64,000 nt of DNA, from NCBI RefSeq assembly GCF_029892565.1, contig NZ_JARXVH010000017.1, positions 62,001 to 126,000 on the forward strand. Reading direction: 5' to 3'. Below, one piece after another: positions 46,554-54,111 of the stretch (position 1 is the first letter of the stretch; every line of letters starts with the position of its first letter). A program made the translations under genes and the position numbers. The notes below the pieces were generated by a model that saw nothing but the letters and a program-made list of their open reading frames with translations, was not told the origin of the DNA and searched no databases. Source of the stretch: Streptomyces pseudovenezuelae (GTDB taxonomy: Bacteria > Actinomycetota > Actinomycetes > Streptomycetales > Streptomycetaceae).

Positions 46554-46769
46554 ATGATGGACGCCCACGAGCTCGATGCCGAGTCCGCCGAGCTGCTGCC
46601 GGGCCGCGAGGCCCTCGGCAAGCTGAAGTTCAGCTTCAACCGCACCACGAACGTCACCAAGCACGTCGCCAACATCTCGGCGGCCAACCAGTCCGGTGCC
46701 CTCAACGACCACTCCTCGTGGTCGGCGGCCGACTCCGGCGCCGCGCAGACCATCAGCGTCAAGCAGTAG
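46554..46769 (+). CDS. Putative secreted/modified peptide precursor 1
   Basis: A 71-residue peptide: an acidic leader (MMDAHELDAESAELLPGRE), a basic-hydrophobic middle (LGKLKFSFNRTTNVTKH), and a Ser/Ala/Asn-rich tail ending AAQTISVKQ. There is no cysteine. The first ATG of a pair follows GGGGGA at seven bases. It is 58/70 identical to the next peptide, with residues 10-45 unchanged and changes mostly in the tail. That is a conserved leader with diversified core, the pattern of RiPP precursors. Alternating small and polar residues in the tail would also suit a beta-fibre protein. Function unknown. Confidence 0.8.
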   Translation: MMDAHELDAESAELLPGREALGKLKFSFNRTTNVTKHVANISAANQSGALNDHSSWSAADSGAAQTISVKQ

Positions 46770-46823
46770 CGCCCGCGCTCCACCTCGACACCGAACCCGA
46801 GACATCCCGAAAGGACATCCATC

Positions 46824-47042
46824 ATGAGCATGGACATGCACGAGCTCGACACCGAGTCCGCGGAGCTGCTGCCGGGCCGCGAGGCGCTGGGCAAGCTGAA
46901 GTTCAGCTTCAACCGCACCACCAACGTGACCAAGCACGTCGCCAACATCTCGGCGGCCAACGAGTCCGCGGCCATCAACGACCACTCCGCGTACTCGGTC
47001 GCCTCGTCCTCGGCCGCGCAGACCATCAACGTCACTCAGTAG
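46824..47042 (+). CDS. Putative secreted/modified peptide precursor 2
   Basis: A 72-residue paralogue of the preceding peptide starting MSMDMHELDTESAELLPG, with tail SAAINDHSAYSVASSSAA and ending TINVTQ. GAAAGGA precedes the ATG. It lies 54 bp after peptide 1 and directly before a strong T-tailed terminator, so both are made from a short, probably abundant mRNA. There is no cysteine, so lanthionine or sactionine rings are ruled out; Ser, Thr, Asn, His and one Tyr are available for other modification. Confidence 0.8.
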   Translation: MSMDMHELDTESAELLPGREALGKLKFSFNRTTNVTKHVANISAANESAAINDHSAYSVASSSAAQTINVTQ

Positions 47043-47049
47043 CGGTACG

Positions 47050-47105
47050 GCCACGGGGGCGGACCGCACGTTGCCTGCGAGGCGGTCCGCCCCCGTGGCG
47101 TTTTT
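47050..47105 (+). terminator. Strong intrinsic terminator after the two peptides
   Basis: A perfect 18-bp stem (47050-47067 with 47082-47099) is followed by G and five T residues. It separates the peptides from the peptidase gene 61 bp downstream. Confidence 0.95.
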
Positions 47106-47165
47106 CCGGGGGGGAACCCGCCGCATCCGGGGGGAAGCGGCGCGGACTTGGGGGGAGAACCACAC

Positions 47166-49085
47166 ATGACGGTGCTCGGAGACGGGCCCACGGCGCTGTA
47201 CGGCACCGGGCCGGTGCCCGGTCCGGGCGGCCGCCCTGTGACCTACCAACAGGTCGCCACGGGCAGCGTGCCGGTCGTCGAACAGCCGCTCGTACCGCGG
47301 CTGAGCGCGGGGTTGCAGCTGCACGGCGAGTACCAGGGCTCGGGATTCACCGAGCCCAAGTACATCGCCCGTCGGGGGGACGGGCAGGTCGTGCAGCTGT
47401 CCCGGCTGCTGTATCTGGTGGCGTCGAGCGTCGACGGCGTCCGCGACACCGAGACGATCGCCTACCGGGTCAGCGCGCGGTTCGGCCGCGAGGTCAGCGG
47501 CGAGAACATCCGCTACCTGGTGGAGAAGAAACTCGAACCGCTCGGCGTGACGGTCCCCGAGGGCCAGGAGGACGACGAGGTCGACGCCCCGCGCTCCGAC
47601 CTGCTGCTCGCCCTCAAGGGCCACCGGGTGATCTTCAACGAGCGGCGTACGGCGGCCATCGCGAGCGTCTTCACCTGGCTGCACCGGCCGCCGGTCGTCG
47701 CGGTCGTGCTGCTGGCGGCCGTCGTCATGGACGTATGGCTGTTCGGCTTCTTCGGGGCGATCGAGCCGGTGCTGGAGGTTCTCGACCAGCCGGTCCTCAT
47801 CCTGGTCGTCTTCGTCCTCACCGTGGCCTCGCTCGTCTTCCACGAGTTCGGCCACGCCTCCGCCTGCCGGTACGGCGGTGCCCGGCCCGGGTGCATCGGC
47901 TGCGGGCTTTTCCTGATCTGGCCGTCGATGTACACCGACGTCACCGACGTCTACCGGATCGGTCGGGCCGGGCGGCTCCGGACCGACCTGGGCGGGGTGT
48001 ACTTCAACGTCGTCTTCATGCTCGCGATGGCGGGGGCGTACTTCGCCACCGGGCAGCAGTTCTTTCTCGCGGCCGTCTACTTAGGCCACTTCGAGATCAT
48101 GGAGCAGCTGATGCCGGCCGTCCGGCTGGACGGCTACTACATCCTGGGCGACCTCGCAGGCGTGCCGGATCTCTTCGGCAAGATCAAACCGATCGTGCTC
48201 AGCCTGCTGCCGGGGGCGAAGGGGAAGACGGCGCGCAAGGAGGTCGCCGGGCTGAAGAAGTCGGCCCGGCGCATCGTCGCCACCTGGGTGCTGACCATGG
48301 TGCCGCTGCTCATCGGCGAGTTGGGGTACGCGCTGTGGAACCTGCCGCGGATCCTCGCCACGATGACGCGGTCGCTGACCGAGCAACTCGTGGGCACCGG
48401 TTCGGCGTTCGCCGCCGGGAAGATCGCCGAGGGGCTGGTCGGGACGATCGGCTGCGTCATGCTGCTGTGCCCGATGGCCGGAATCGTCTACCTGTCCGTG
48501 AAGATGGGCGGCCGCCTGGTCCGCTCCGCGAAGAAGTCCACGGCCGGCCGCCCTCGCCTGCGGATCGCCGTCTGCGCACTGGCGTTGGCCGGCCTCGCGG
48601 GCCTCAGCTACGCGTGGACCTCGGGGATCACCCCCCAGCCACTGCCCAAGCGCCCGCCCATCGCGCCGATCCTGCAACCCGGGGTGTCGACGCAGGAACC
48701 CGAACCTCGCAACGCCTCCACCTCCGACGGAAGCGCTTCGAACGGCCCCTCCGACAGCACCGGTTCGACCTCACCGTCGACACCGGGCGCGAGCGCGGGC
48801 CCCGGTGGCAGCCCGTCGCCGGGCGCATCCGGGAGTACGGCGGCCTCGGCATCCGGCTCCCCGTCCGCCCCGGCATCGGCCCCACCGTCCGCAAAGGCCT
48901 CCGAGAACCCGGTGGCCCCCAGCCAGGCCCCGACCCAGGGCGACCCGGAACCGTCGTCCCCCGGCACCGGCGGCGGCCCCTCCACCCCGGCCGACCCAAC
49001 CCCGACCCCCACGGAAAGCGTCCCGCCTTCCCCGACCGAGGTCCCCTCGACCCCACCGGCGAGCGATACGCCGGGGGCGACCTGA
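47166..49085 (+). CDS. Membrane M50 metallopeptidase with PqqD-like N-terminal domain
   Basis: A 639-residue protein of the 'putative peptide zinc metalloprotease' type. Residues about 70-135 (LLYLVASSVDGVRDTETIAY...) have the winged-helix pattern of PqqD-like RiPP recognition elements. Membrane helices begin near residue 175; zinc motif H226-E-F-G-H230 lies in a helix and LD322-GYY supplies the third ligand region. After the last helix (about residue 460-485) comes an extracytoplasmic Ser/Pro/Thr tail of about 150 residues. Codon 306 (48081-48083) is TTA, so translation should depend on bldA. I infer cleavage or export of the adjacent peptides. GGGGGAGA precedes the ATG. Confidence 0.87.
   Translation: MTVLGDGPTALYGTGPVPGPGGRPVTYQQVATGSVPVVEQPLVPRLSAGLQLHGEYQGSGFTEPKYIARRGDGQVVQLSRLLYLVASSVDGVRDTETIAYRVSARFGREVSGENIRYLVEKKLEPLGVTVPEGQEDDEVDAPRSDLLLALKGHRVIFNERRTAAIASVFTWLHRPPVVAVVLLAAVVMDVWLFGFFGAIEPVLEVLDQPVLILVVFVLTVASLVFHEFGHASACRYGGARPGCIGCGLFLIWPSMYTDVTDVYRIGRAGRLRTDLGGVYFNVVFMLAMAGAYFATGQQFFLAAVYLGHFEIMEQLMPAVRLDGYYILGDLAGVPDLFGKIKPIVLSLLPGAKGKTARKEVAGLKKSARRIVATWVLTMVPLLIGELGYALWNLPRILATMTRSLTEQLVGTGSAFAAGKIAEGLVGTIGCVMLLCPMAGIVYLSVKMGGRLVRSAKKSTAGRPRLRIAVCALALAGLAGLSYAWTSGITPQPLPKRPPIAPILQPGVSTQEPEPRNASTSDGSASNGPSDSTGSTSPSTPGASAGPGGSPSPGASGSTAASASGSPSAPASAPPSAKASENPVAPSQAPTQGDPEPSSPGTGGGPSTPADPTPTPTESVPPSPTEVPSTPPASDTPGAT
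48081..48083 (+). promoter_or_regulatory. TTA (Leu) codon, bldA-dependent control point
   Basis: The codon reads Y-L306-G in the M50 peptidase. It is the only in-frame TTA I found among the genes of this window. Confidence 0.9.
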
Positions 49086-49194
49086 GGGACCGGTTCTGTT
49101 CCGGGGGCGGGAGCGGTCGGGTGTTTCGCGTCCGGTGGCCGGACGTGCCGTGCCCGGGAGTTCGTATCGACGATTCATTCATCGAGGAGATGCC

Positions 49195-49866
49195 TTGAGC
49201 AGCCATCGAAAAGTCCGTACCCCAAGTCCACTCACCCGGCGTGCCGTCCGTTTCGGGCTGTTCGCCGCCGGAGTCGCCGGGGCGGCGACCGCGGTGCCGG
49301 CGCAGGCCGCGACCGGATCGACGCACGTCGCGTTCGCCGAGGACCACGTGTTCACGCAGGCCAACCGGGCCCACCACACCCAGGCGAAGGACTCCTTCAC
49401 CGTCCGGCAGTTCGGCACGGCCAAGGCCACCGCCGTGCGCAACCAGGCCAACGCCGCCTCGACGGGCTGTTCCGTCGACGACCACTGCCGCTCGGTCGCG
49501 CTGTCCTTCCAGATCGTCACCGTCGCCGGTGAGCAGACGCGCCTGAACGCCGTGAACCTCAGCGACGCCGCCAACAAGGAGTGCACCGGCTGCCAGACCC
49601 TGGCCGGCGCCTACCAGTTCGTGGTCTCCACGCCGAAGGCGTTCGCCCTCGACGGCAGCTCCAAGCGTCAACTCGCCGACATCCACCGCCGGTTGGACGC
49701 GCTGACCCGGTCCAAGCTGCCCGCGACCGACCTCAAGACCCAGGCCGACGCCCTGGCCGCCGAGGTCACCGGCGTCCTCCAGAACGCCGTCGCGCACGCC
49801 CCGAAGGGCGACGAGAAGCCCGACGTCACCATGCACCGCCACCTGGACGGCTGGCCGGGTCGCTGA
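49195..49866 (+). CDS. Secreted four-cysteine protein associated with M50 peptidases
   Basis: A 223-residue exported protein. The TTG at 49195 follows GAGGAG at five bases. The N-terminus has a twin-Arg-like TRRAVRFGLFAAG stretch and a signal ending VPAQA. The mature domain carries GCSVDDHCRSVALSFQIV and ECTGCQTLAGAYQFVV: two Cys pairs each before an A-x-x-x-Q-F/Y-V type strand. I recall similar Cys/Gln blocks in actinobacterial proteins linked to M50 peptidases, so it probably belongs to the same system. A His-rich segment (RAHHTQ) is also present. Biochemical role unknown. Confidence 0.8.
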   Translation: MSSHRKVRTPSPLTRRAVRFGLFAAGVAGAATAVPAQAATGSTHVAFAEDHVFTQANRAHHTQAKDSFTVRQFGTAKATAVRNQANAASTGCSVDDHCRSVALSFQIVTVAGEQTRLNAVNLSDAANKECTGCQTLAGAYQFVVSTPKAFALDGSSKRQLADIHRRLDALTRSKLPATDLKTQADALAAEVTGVLQNAVAHAPKGDEKPDVTMHRHLDGWPGR

Positions 49867-49890
49867 CCGCACCGCCACCGTCCGGCCAAG

Positions 49891-49935
49891 CCGGCCGCCC
49901 CGCCCGAGACCGCCCCTCTCGGGCGGGGCGGCCGG
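49891..49935. terminator. Terminator of the peptide-system operon
   Basis: A perfect 19-bp stem (49891-49909 with 49917-49935, seven-base loop) lies 24 bp after the stop. Confidence 0.93.
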
Positions 49936-49969
49936 CCATGGTCGGGTGTGCAGTCAGGGGTGCGGACCG

Positions 49970-49998
49970 TTGACATCGTCAAGACCTCGGCGCAGACT
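49970..49998 (+). promoter_or_regulatory. pobA promoter
   Basis: A consensus -35 TTGACA (49970-49975), 17-bp spacer and CAGACT (49993-49998). The -35 is part of a short palindrome TTGAC-atc-GTCAA. Confidence 0.65.
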
Positions 49999-50009
49999 CG
50001 ATGCGATCA

Positions 50010-50027
50010 AGTGAATAAAACTTCACT
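50010..50027. promoter_or_regulatory. Inverted repeat AGTGAA-N6-TTCACT, candidate pobA operator
   Basis: The 6-6-6 perfect repeat with an AT-rich centre starts just after the predicted transcription start and ends 28 bp before the ATG, a repressor-like position. Confidence 0.6.
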
Positions 50028-50055
50028 GTACGAACGCAGGGGAAGGGAACGCCCG

Positions 50056-51228
50056 ATGCGCACCACCGTCGGCATCATCGGAGCCGGCCCCGCCGGTCTC
50101 CTCCTCGCCCGGCTGCTGCACCGCGCCGGCATCGACTCGGTCGTCCTCGAAAGCCGCGACCGCGCCTACGTCGAGCAGCGCCAGCGCGCCGGGATCCTGG
50201 AGCAGGGCACGGTGGACGTGCTGCGCGCGGCCGGCGCGGGCGAGCGCATGGACCGCGAGGGGCTGCGCCACGACGGCATCGAGCTGCGGTACGCGGGACA
50301 ACGCCACCGCGTCGATTTCCCCGCCCTCACGGGTGGCCGGTCCGTGACCGTCTACGCCCAGACCGAGGTCTGCAAGGACCTCATCGCCCTCCAGCTCAAG
50401 GAGGGCGGCCCGCTGCTGTTCGGCGCGGAGGCGCTGGCCGTCGAGGAGGCCGAGGGCGACCGGCCGCGGGTCCGGTTCCGGTACGAGGGGGTCGAGGGCG
50501 TCCTCGACTGCGACTACGTCGTCGGCTGCGACGGCTCCTGGGGCGTCGCCCGGAAGGCGATCCCCGCCGAACTGACCCGCGTGTTCGAGCGGACGTACCC
50601 CTTCGGCTGGCTCGGCATCCTCGCCGACGTACCGCCCTCGCACGACGAGCTCGTCTACGCCCGCCACGACCGTGGCTTCGCCCTGCTGTCCATGCGCTCC
50701 CCGTCCGTCTCCCGCCTCTATCTCCAGGTCCCCGAGGGCACGGACGCCGAGGCATGGAGCGACGAGGAGATCTGGGCGGAGCTGGAGCGCCGCTTCGAGA
50801 CGGACGACGACTGGCGGCTGGAGCGCGGCCCGATCACCCAGAAGTCGGTGACCCCCATGCGGTCCCACGTCCACGAGCCCATGCGGTACGGCCGCCTCTT
50901 CCTCGCCGGTGACGCGGCGCACATCGTGCCGCCGACCGGCGCCAAGGGGCTGAACCTGGCCGTCGGCGACGTGGTGACCTTCGCGCGGGCACTGACGTAC
51001 AAGAAGGAGACCGGCTCCGAGGAGCTCCTCGACGGCTACTCCGCGACGTGCCTGCGGCGCGTGTGGCAGGCCGAGCGGTTCTCCTACGACATGACGACCC
51101 TTCTGCACCGCGCCCCCGACGCCACTCCCTTCGAGGACCGGCTGCAGCTGGCGCGGCTGGAGCGGATCGTGTCCTCCCGGGCCGCCGAGACCGACCTGGC
51201 CGAGGGGTACACGGGGTTCGCCCTATAA
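50056..51228 (+). CDS. pobA: 4-hydroxybenzoate 3-monooxygenase
   Basis: A 390-residue FAD aromatic hydroxylase, normal PobA length. Visible are the dinucleotide motif GIIGAGPAGLLLARLL, the RQRAGILEQG substrate region, the DG motif CDYVVGCDGSWG and the FAD ribityl motif FLAGDAAHIVPPTGAKGLN. It converts 4-hydroxybenzoate to protocatechuate using NAD(P)H, feeding the beta-ketoadipate pathway. No pobR or pca gene is adjacent. It has its own strong promoter and putative operator. It starts at ATG 50056 after GGGGAAGGGA. Confidence 0.93.
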   Translation: MRTTVGIIGAGPAGLLLARLLHRAGIDSVVLESRDRAYVEQRQRAGILEQGTVDVLRAAGAGERMDREGLRHDGIELRYAGQRHRVDFPALTGGRSVTVYAQTEVCKDLIALQLKEGGPLLFGAEALAVEEAEGDRPRVRFRYEGVEGVLDCDYVVGCDGSWGVARKAIPAELTRVFERTYPFGWLGILADVPPSHDELVYARHDRGFALLSMRSPSVSRLYLQVPEGTDAEAWSDEEIWAELERRFETDDDWRLERGPITQKSVTPMRSHVHEPMRYGRLFLAGDAAHIVPPTGAKGLNLAVGDVVTFARALTYKKETGSEELLDGYSATCLRRVWQAERFSYDMTTLLHRAPDATPFEDRLQLARLERIVSSRAAETDLAEGYTGFAL

Positions 51229-51404
51229 CTTCTCTGTCCCAGGTCTGTCATGATCGGGCCTCCCGTGGTGGCGGGAATCACCCGGCCACGTAGCGTGTTG
51301 CGCAGCACGACGAGGGAAAGATCCTCCCCAAGCACTAGGGTCATTCCTTTGCCTACCTATTACTCTTGAGCCAAGGCCCACGAAGGTGGCCATGGAGGAG
51401 TGAA

Positions 51405-52298
51405 ATGAGGAGCAGAAACCCGGTCTTCTCGCGACGGGGGTTCAGCCGCGACAACGGCTACGCGGGCTTCAACGCCTCGCCGCAGGCCGGGGGTCCCGCT
51501 GTCGGCACGCAGGCCAACCCGTATGCGCAGCAGGCGGGCAACCCCTACGCGCAGAACCCGTACGCCCAGACTGACCTGCAGAACGGCGCGCCGCCGCAGG
51601 CACCGGCCACCACCGGCCGGATGACCATGGACGACGTCGTCCTGCGTACGGCGTCCACGCTCGGCACCCTGATCGTGACGGCCGCGCTCGCCTGGGCGCT
51701 GCTCCCGGTCGACGACGCGAACATCAGCCGGTCCTACGGGATCGGCATCGGTGCCGCGCTGATCGGCATGGTGCTGGCGTTCGTCCAGTCGTTCAAGCGC
51801 AAGGCCTCGCCCGCGCTGATCCTGTCGTACGCGGCGTTCGAGGGCGTGTTCCTCGGTGTCGTCTCCAGCGTCGTCGACAACCGCATCGCGAGCGGCGCGG
51901 CCATGCAGGCCGTGATCGGCACGATGGCGGTGTTCGCCGGTGTCCTGATCGCCTACCGGGCGGGCTGGATCCGGGTCAACCGCCGCTTCTACGGCTTCGT
52001 GATGGCGGCCGCGCTCGGCTTCGTCCTGCTGATGATGGTGAACCTGCTGTTCGCCGTCTTCGGCGGCGGTGACGGCCTCGGCTTCCGCAGCGGCCCGCTC
52101 GGCATCGTCTTCGGCGTCATCGGCATCCTGCTCGGCGCGTGCTTCCTGGCCCTGGACTTCAAGCAGGTCGAGGACGGCATCGCGTACGGCGCCCCGAAGG
52201 AAGAGGCCTGGCTCGCGGCCTTCGGTCTCACGCTGACGCTGGTGTGGATCTACCTGGAGTTCCTGCGGCTGATCGCGATCCTCAACAGCAACGACTAG
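51405..52298 (+). CDS. Bax inhibitor-1 / YccA family membrane protein
   Basis: A 297-residue protein with a Pro/Gln/Tyr-rich cytoplasmic N-terminus (NPYAQ repeats, to about 65) and seven hydrophobic segments of the BI-1/YccA family (LSYAAFEGVFLGVVSS; final YLEFLRLIAILN). Eukaryotic relatives are calcium-leak channels; the bacterial role is not clear. GGAGGAG lies six bases before the ATG. It is monocistronic, closed by a hairpin. Confidence 0.9.
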   Translation: MRSRNPVFSRRGFSRDNGYAGFNASPQAGGPAVGTQANPYAQQAGNPYAQNPYAQTDLQNGAPPQAPATTGRMTMDDVVLRTASTLGTLIVTAALAWALLPVDDANISRSYGIGIGAALIGMVLAFVQSFKRKASPALILSYAAFEGVFLGVVSSVVDNRIASGAAMQAVIGTMAVFAGVLIAYRAGWIRVNRRFYGFVMAAALGFVLLMMVNLLFAVFGGGDGLGFRSGPLGIVFGVIGILLGACFLALDFKQVEDGIAYGAPKEEAWLAAFGLTLTLVWIYLEFLRLIAILNSND

Positions 52299-52317
52299 TC
52301 GCCGACGGTTGTGCAGC

Positions 52318-52349
52318 AAAGGGCCCCGGGTACCCTCCCGGGGCCCTTT
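52318..52349. terminator. Terminator after the BI-1 gene
   Basis: A perfect 13-bp stem AAAGGGCCCCGGG/CCCGGGGCCCTTT with loop TACCCT; its ends give T-runs in both directions and it lies between convergent genes. Confidence 0.93.
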
Positions 52350-52369
52350 GGCGTGGTCCAGGTGCGCGC

Positions 52370-52600
52370 CTAGAGGAGTTTGCGCGCCGCCCTCCTCAGG
52401 TCGTACTCGTGGATGAGCGCCTTCGCGTGGCCGTACGCGAGGTTGTGTTCGTGGCGGAGCCAGCTGACCTTTTCCTCGAAGCGGAAGAGGGCGGGGCCTT
52501 CGTCGACGGTGCGGAGCCAGTCGGACACTTCACGACCGGTGCAGTGGGGGATGCGGGCGAGCAGGTTGCGATGGGTCTCCTGGGAGAAGACTTGGGACAT
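52370..52600 (-). CDS. DUF4287 small protein
   Basis: A 76-residue helical protein. RIPHCTGREVSDWLRTVDE and the closing WLRHEHNLAYGHAKALIHEY match the DUF4287 family, often found alone or fused to DUF5655. The ATG at 52600 has GGAGG six bases upstream; longer readings upstream lack one. Function unknown. Confidence 0.82.
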   Translation of the reverse strand: MSQVFSQETHRNLLARIPHCTGREVSDWLRTVDEGPALFRFEEKVSWLRHEHNLAYGHAKALIHEYDLRRAARKLL

Positions 52601-52667
52601 CGGCGCCTCCGGACGCAAAGGGGATGTAAGCCGGTCCTTCACGTCACCGTGCCTGAGCGTTGGCGTG

Positions 52668-52701
52668 TTGGCAACAGTGCGGTGGCGCGTACGCTCGGTC
52701 T
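52668..52701 (+). promoter_or_regulatory. Promoter of a leaderless gene
   Basis: TTGGCA (52668-52673), 16-bp spacer, TACGCT (52690-52695), then six bases to the GTG at 52702; no ribosome site. Confidence 0.6.
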
Positions 52702-53013
52702 GTGGTTGATACAACGCCTTTGACGCGAGCCGTGGATCACTTCGCCGACCGTCTGCGGGCGGCGCCGCAGAGTCGTTTGCAGCGAAGCGGTGCCGCGGAG
52801 GCGCTGGCGCTGGCCAGGGAGTTGGCACTGCGTGCCCAGCGGATCGAGGATCCCTCTTGCGTTCCTCGGGAGATGCCTGACGCGGGGATGTTCGCCGCCG
52901 CCGATCAAATCACCGTCGCCGTGCATGACTTGGCCCTCGTGCTTTCGGACGAGGGCCAGGTGGAGGAAGCGGTGCGGCTGGTCGAGGAGGCGCAGAAGCG
53001 CGCGGGGGTCTGA
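52702..53013 (+). CDS. Hypothetical 103-residue helical protein
   Basis: An all-helical protein (AVDHFADRLRAAPQSRLQR, then LALARELALRAQ, and VEEAVRLVEEAQKR). I do not recognise a family with certainty; relatives are common small Streptomyces proteins. The GTG start is placed by the leaderless promoter geometry. It ends 14 bp from the convergent membrane-protein gene. Confidence 0.7.
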   Translation: MVDTTPLTRAVDHFADRLRAAPQSRLQRSGAAEALALARELALRAQRIEDPSCVPREMPDAGMFAAADQITVAVHDLALVLSDEGQVEEAVRLVEEAQKRAGV

Positions 53014-53027
53014 GGTTCGTCGGCCTT

Positions 53028-53840
53028 TTACAGCGACGCTATGACCCTGTCCGCCAGGATGTAGACGTTCTCCTCGCCGCACGCGAACGTCAGGGTGTAC
53101 GCGCCCGAGACTCCCGAACCGCCCAGCAGGATCGGCGTTTCGCCGGTGCGGAGGGCCGCGGAGAGGCGTTCCGCCGTCTCGCGGTGGCCCGGGGTCATGC
53201 AGAGGGTGGTGCCGTCGGCGAAGACGTAGACGTCGAGGGTGCCGAGCGGGCCCGGGCGGACGTCGGCCAGTTCGATCTGGGACGCGGCCAGTTCTTCGAG
53301 CGTGGCGACCGTGCGTTCGTGGTCGTTCACGACCGGTGACTGGACCGGCACGAAGTCCGGGTGGGAGGGGTGGCGGCGCCGGGCCGCGGCCAGTTCGGGG
53401 GAGTCGCCCGCGAACGTGCCGTCCAGCGAGGTGCCGCCCGCGAACTCGTCCGCGTCGACGCCGGCCTCGGTCACCGCCTCCAGGGGCTCAAGGCCCACGA
53501 AGTCGCTCTGGCGGGGCAGGAACAGCTCGCTGTCCGGCAGCCCCAACAGGGTCGGCGCGTCGCCGTCACGGGCCTCCTGGGCGGCCCAGAAGGCACGCGC
53601 CTCGGCCAGTTCACGCTCGCGTTCCTCGGCGAGCGCCTCCGCGACGGCGGCGCGTATCTCGTCGGCCTCGGCCGAGAGGCGGGCGGACGGCACGAACCCG
53701 CGCGCGGTGCTGTGCTCCGCGAGCTGGGTGTGCAGGACCGCGACCTCACGGCGCAGCACCAAGAGGGTGCGCAGCACGGCGACGCCCACGGCGCCGGTGG
53801 CGACCGTGGTGAGCAGCAAGGCGATCGGCATAGCGCTCAC
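53028..53840 (-). CDS. Hypothetical membrane-anchored protein
   Basis: A 270-residue protein with one N-terminal hydrophobic helix (IALLLTTVATGAVGVAVLRTLLV), a charged coiled region (residues 55-95) and an acidic middle. The C-terminal strand-rich domain includes LDVYVFADGTTLCMTP and AYTLTFACGEENVYILADRV. GGGAG lies seven bases before the GTG start. The predicted topology puts most of the protein in the cytoplasm. No family recognised. Confidence 0.75.
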   Translation of the reverse strand: MSAMPIALLLTTVATGAVGVAVLRTLLVLRREVAVLHTQLAEHSTARGFVPSARLSAEADEIRAAVAEALAEERERELAEARAFWAAQEARDGDAPTLLGLPDSELFLPRQSDFVGLEPLEAVTEAGVDADEFAGGTSLDGTFAGDSPELAAARRRHPSHPDFVPVQSPVVNDHERTVATLEELAASQIELADVRPGPLGTLDVYVFADGTTLCMTPGHRETAERLSAALRTGETPILLGGSGVSGAYTLTFACGEENVYILADRVIASL

Positions 53841-54037
53841 TGACGTACTCCCGGTTCAAAGTCGACCCCCGACTTCCTACATCAGCTTGAAGGGTGGACT
53901 AACCAGCTGTCAGTGCGTAACGTCACGAAACGGACAGGACTTTGGACCTGGGGTTTGGTGCTGTAACGGCTCTGACCTGCGGAAAACCCTCCACTTGGGA
54001 GATAGGTCACATCCTGGGGGAGATTGGATCACAAAAC
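53841..54037. other. Non-coding stretch upstream of the 53840 gene
   Basis: This 197-bp stretch presumably includes the promoter of the leftward membrane-anchored protein gene. I saw no convincing -35/-10 pair and no RNA gene. Confidence 0.4.
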
Positions 54038-54072
54038 GGCCCGGAGTCCGGCAGATCCCCGGACTCCGGGCC
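54038..54072 (-). terminator. Terminator of the thiolase gene
   Basis: A perfect 14-bp stem (54038-54051 with 54059-54072) lies 40 bp beyond the stop of the leftward gene. Confidence 0.88.
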
Positions 54073-54111
54073 AGAGGCTCACTGTTGGTGCCTCGGCGGT
54101 TACGGAGCGGA

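Noticed and set aside
45914..47035. A 373-codon reading of the XRE gene extending across both peptide genes
   Set aside because: The upstream part is antisense to the two peptides and the promoter region; the regulator begins at the ATG at 46363.
46554..47042. Peptides as lanthipeptide or sactipeptide precursors
   Set aside because: Neither peptide contains cysteine and no Lan or radical-SAM enzyme is in the window.
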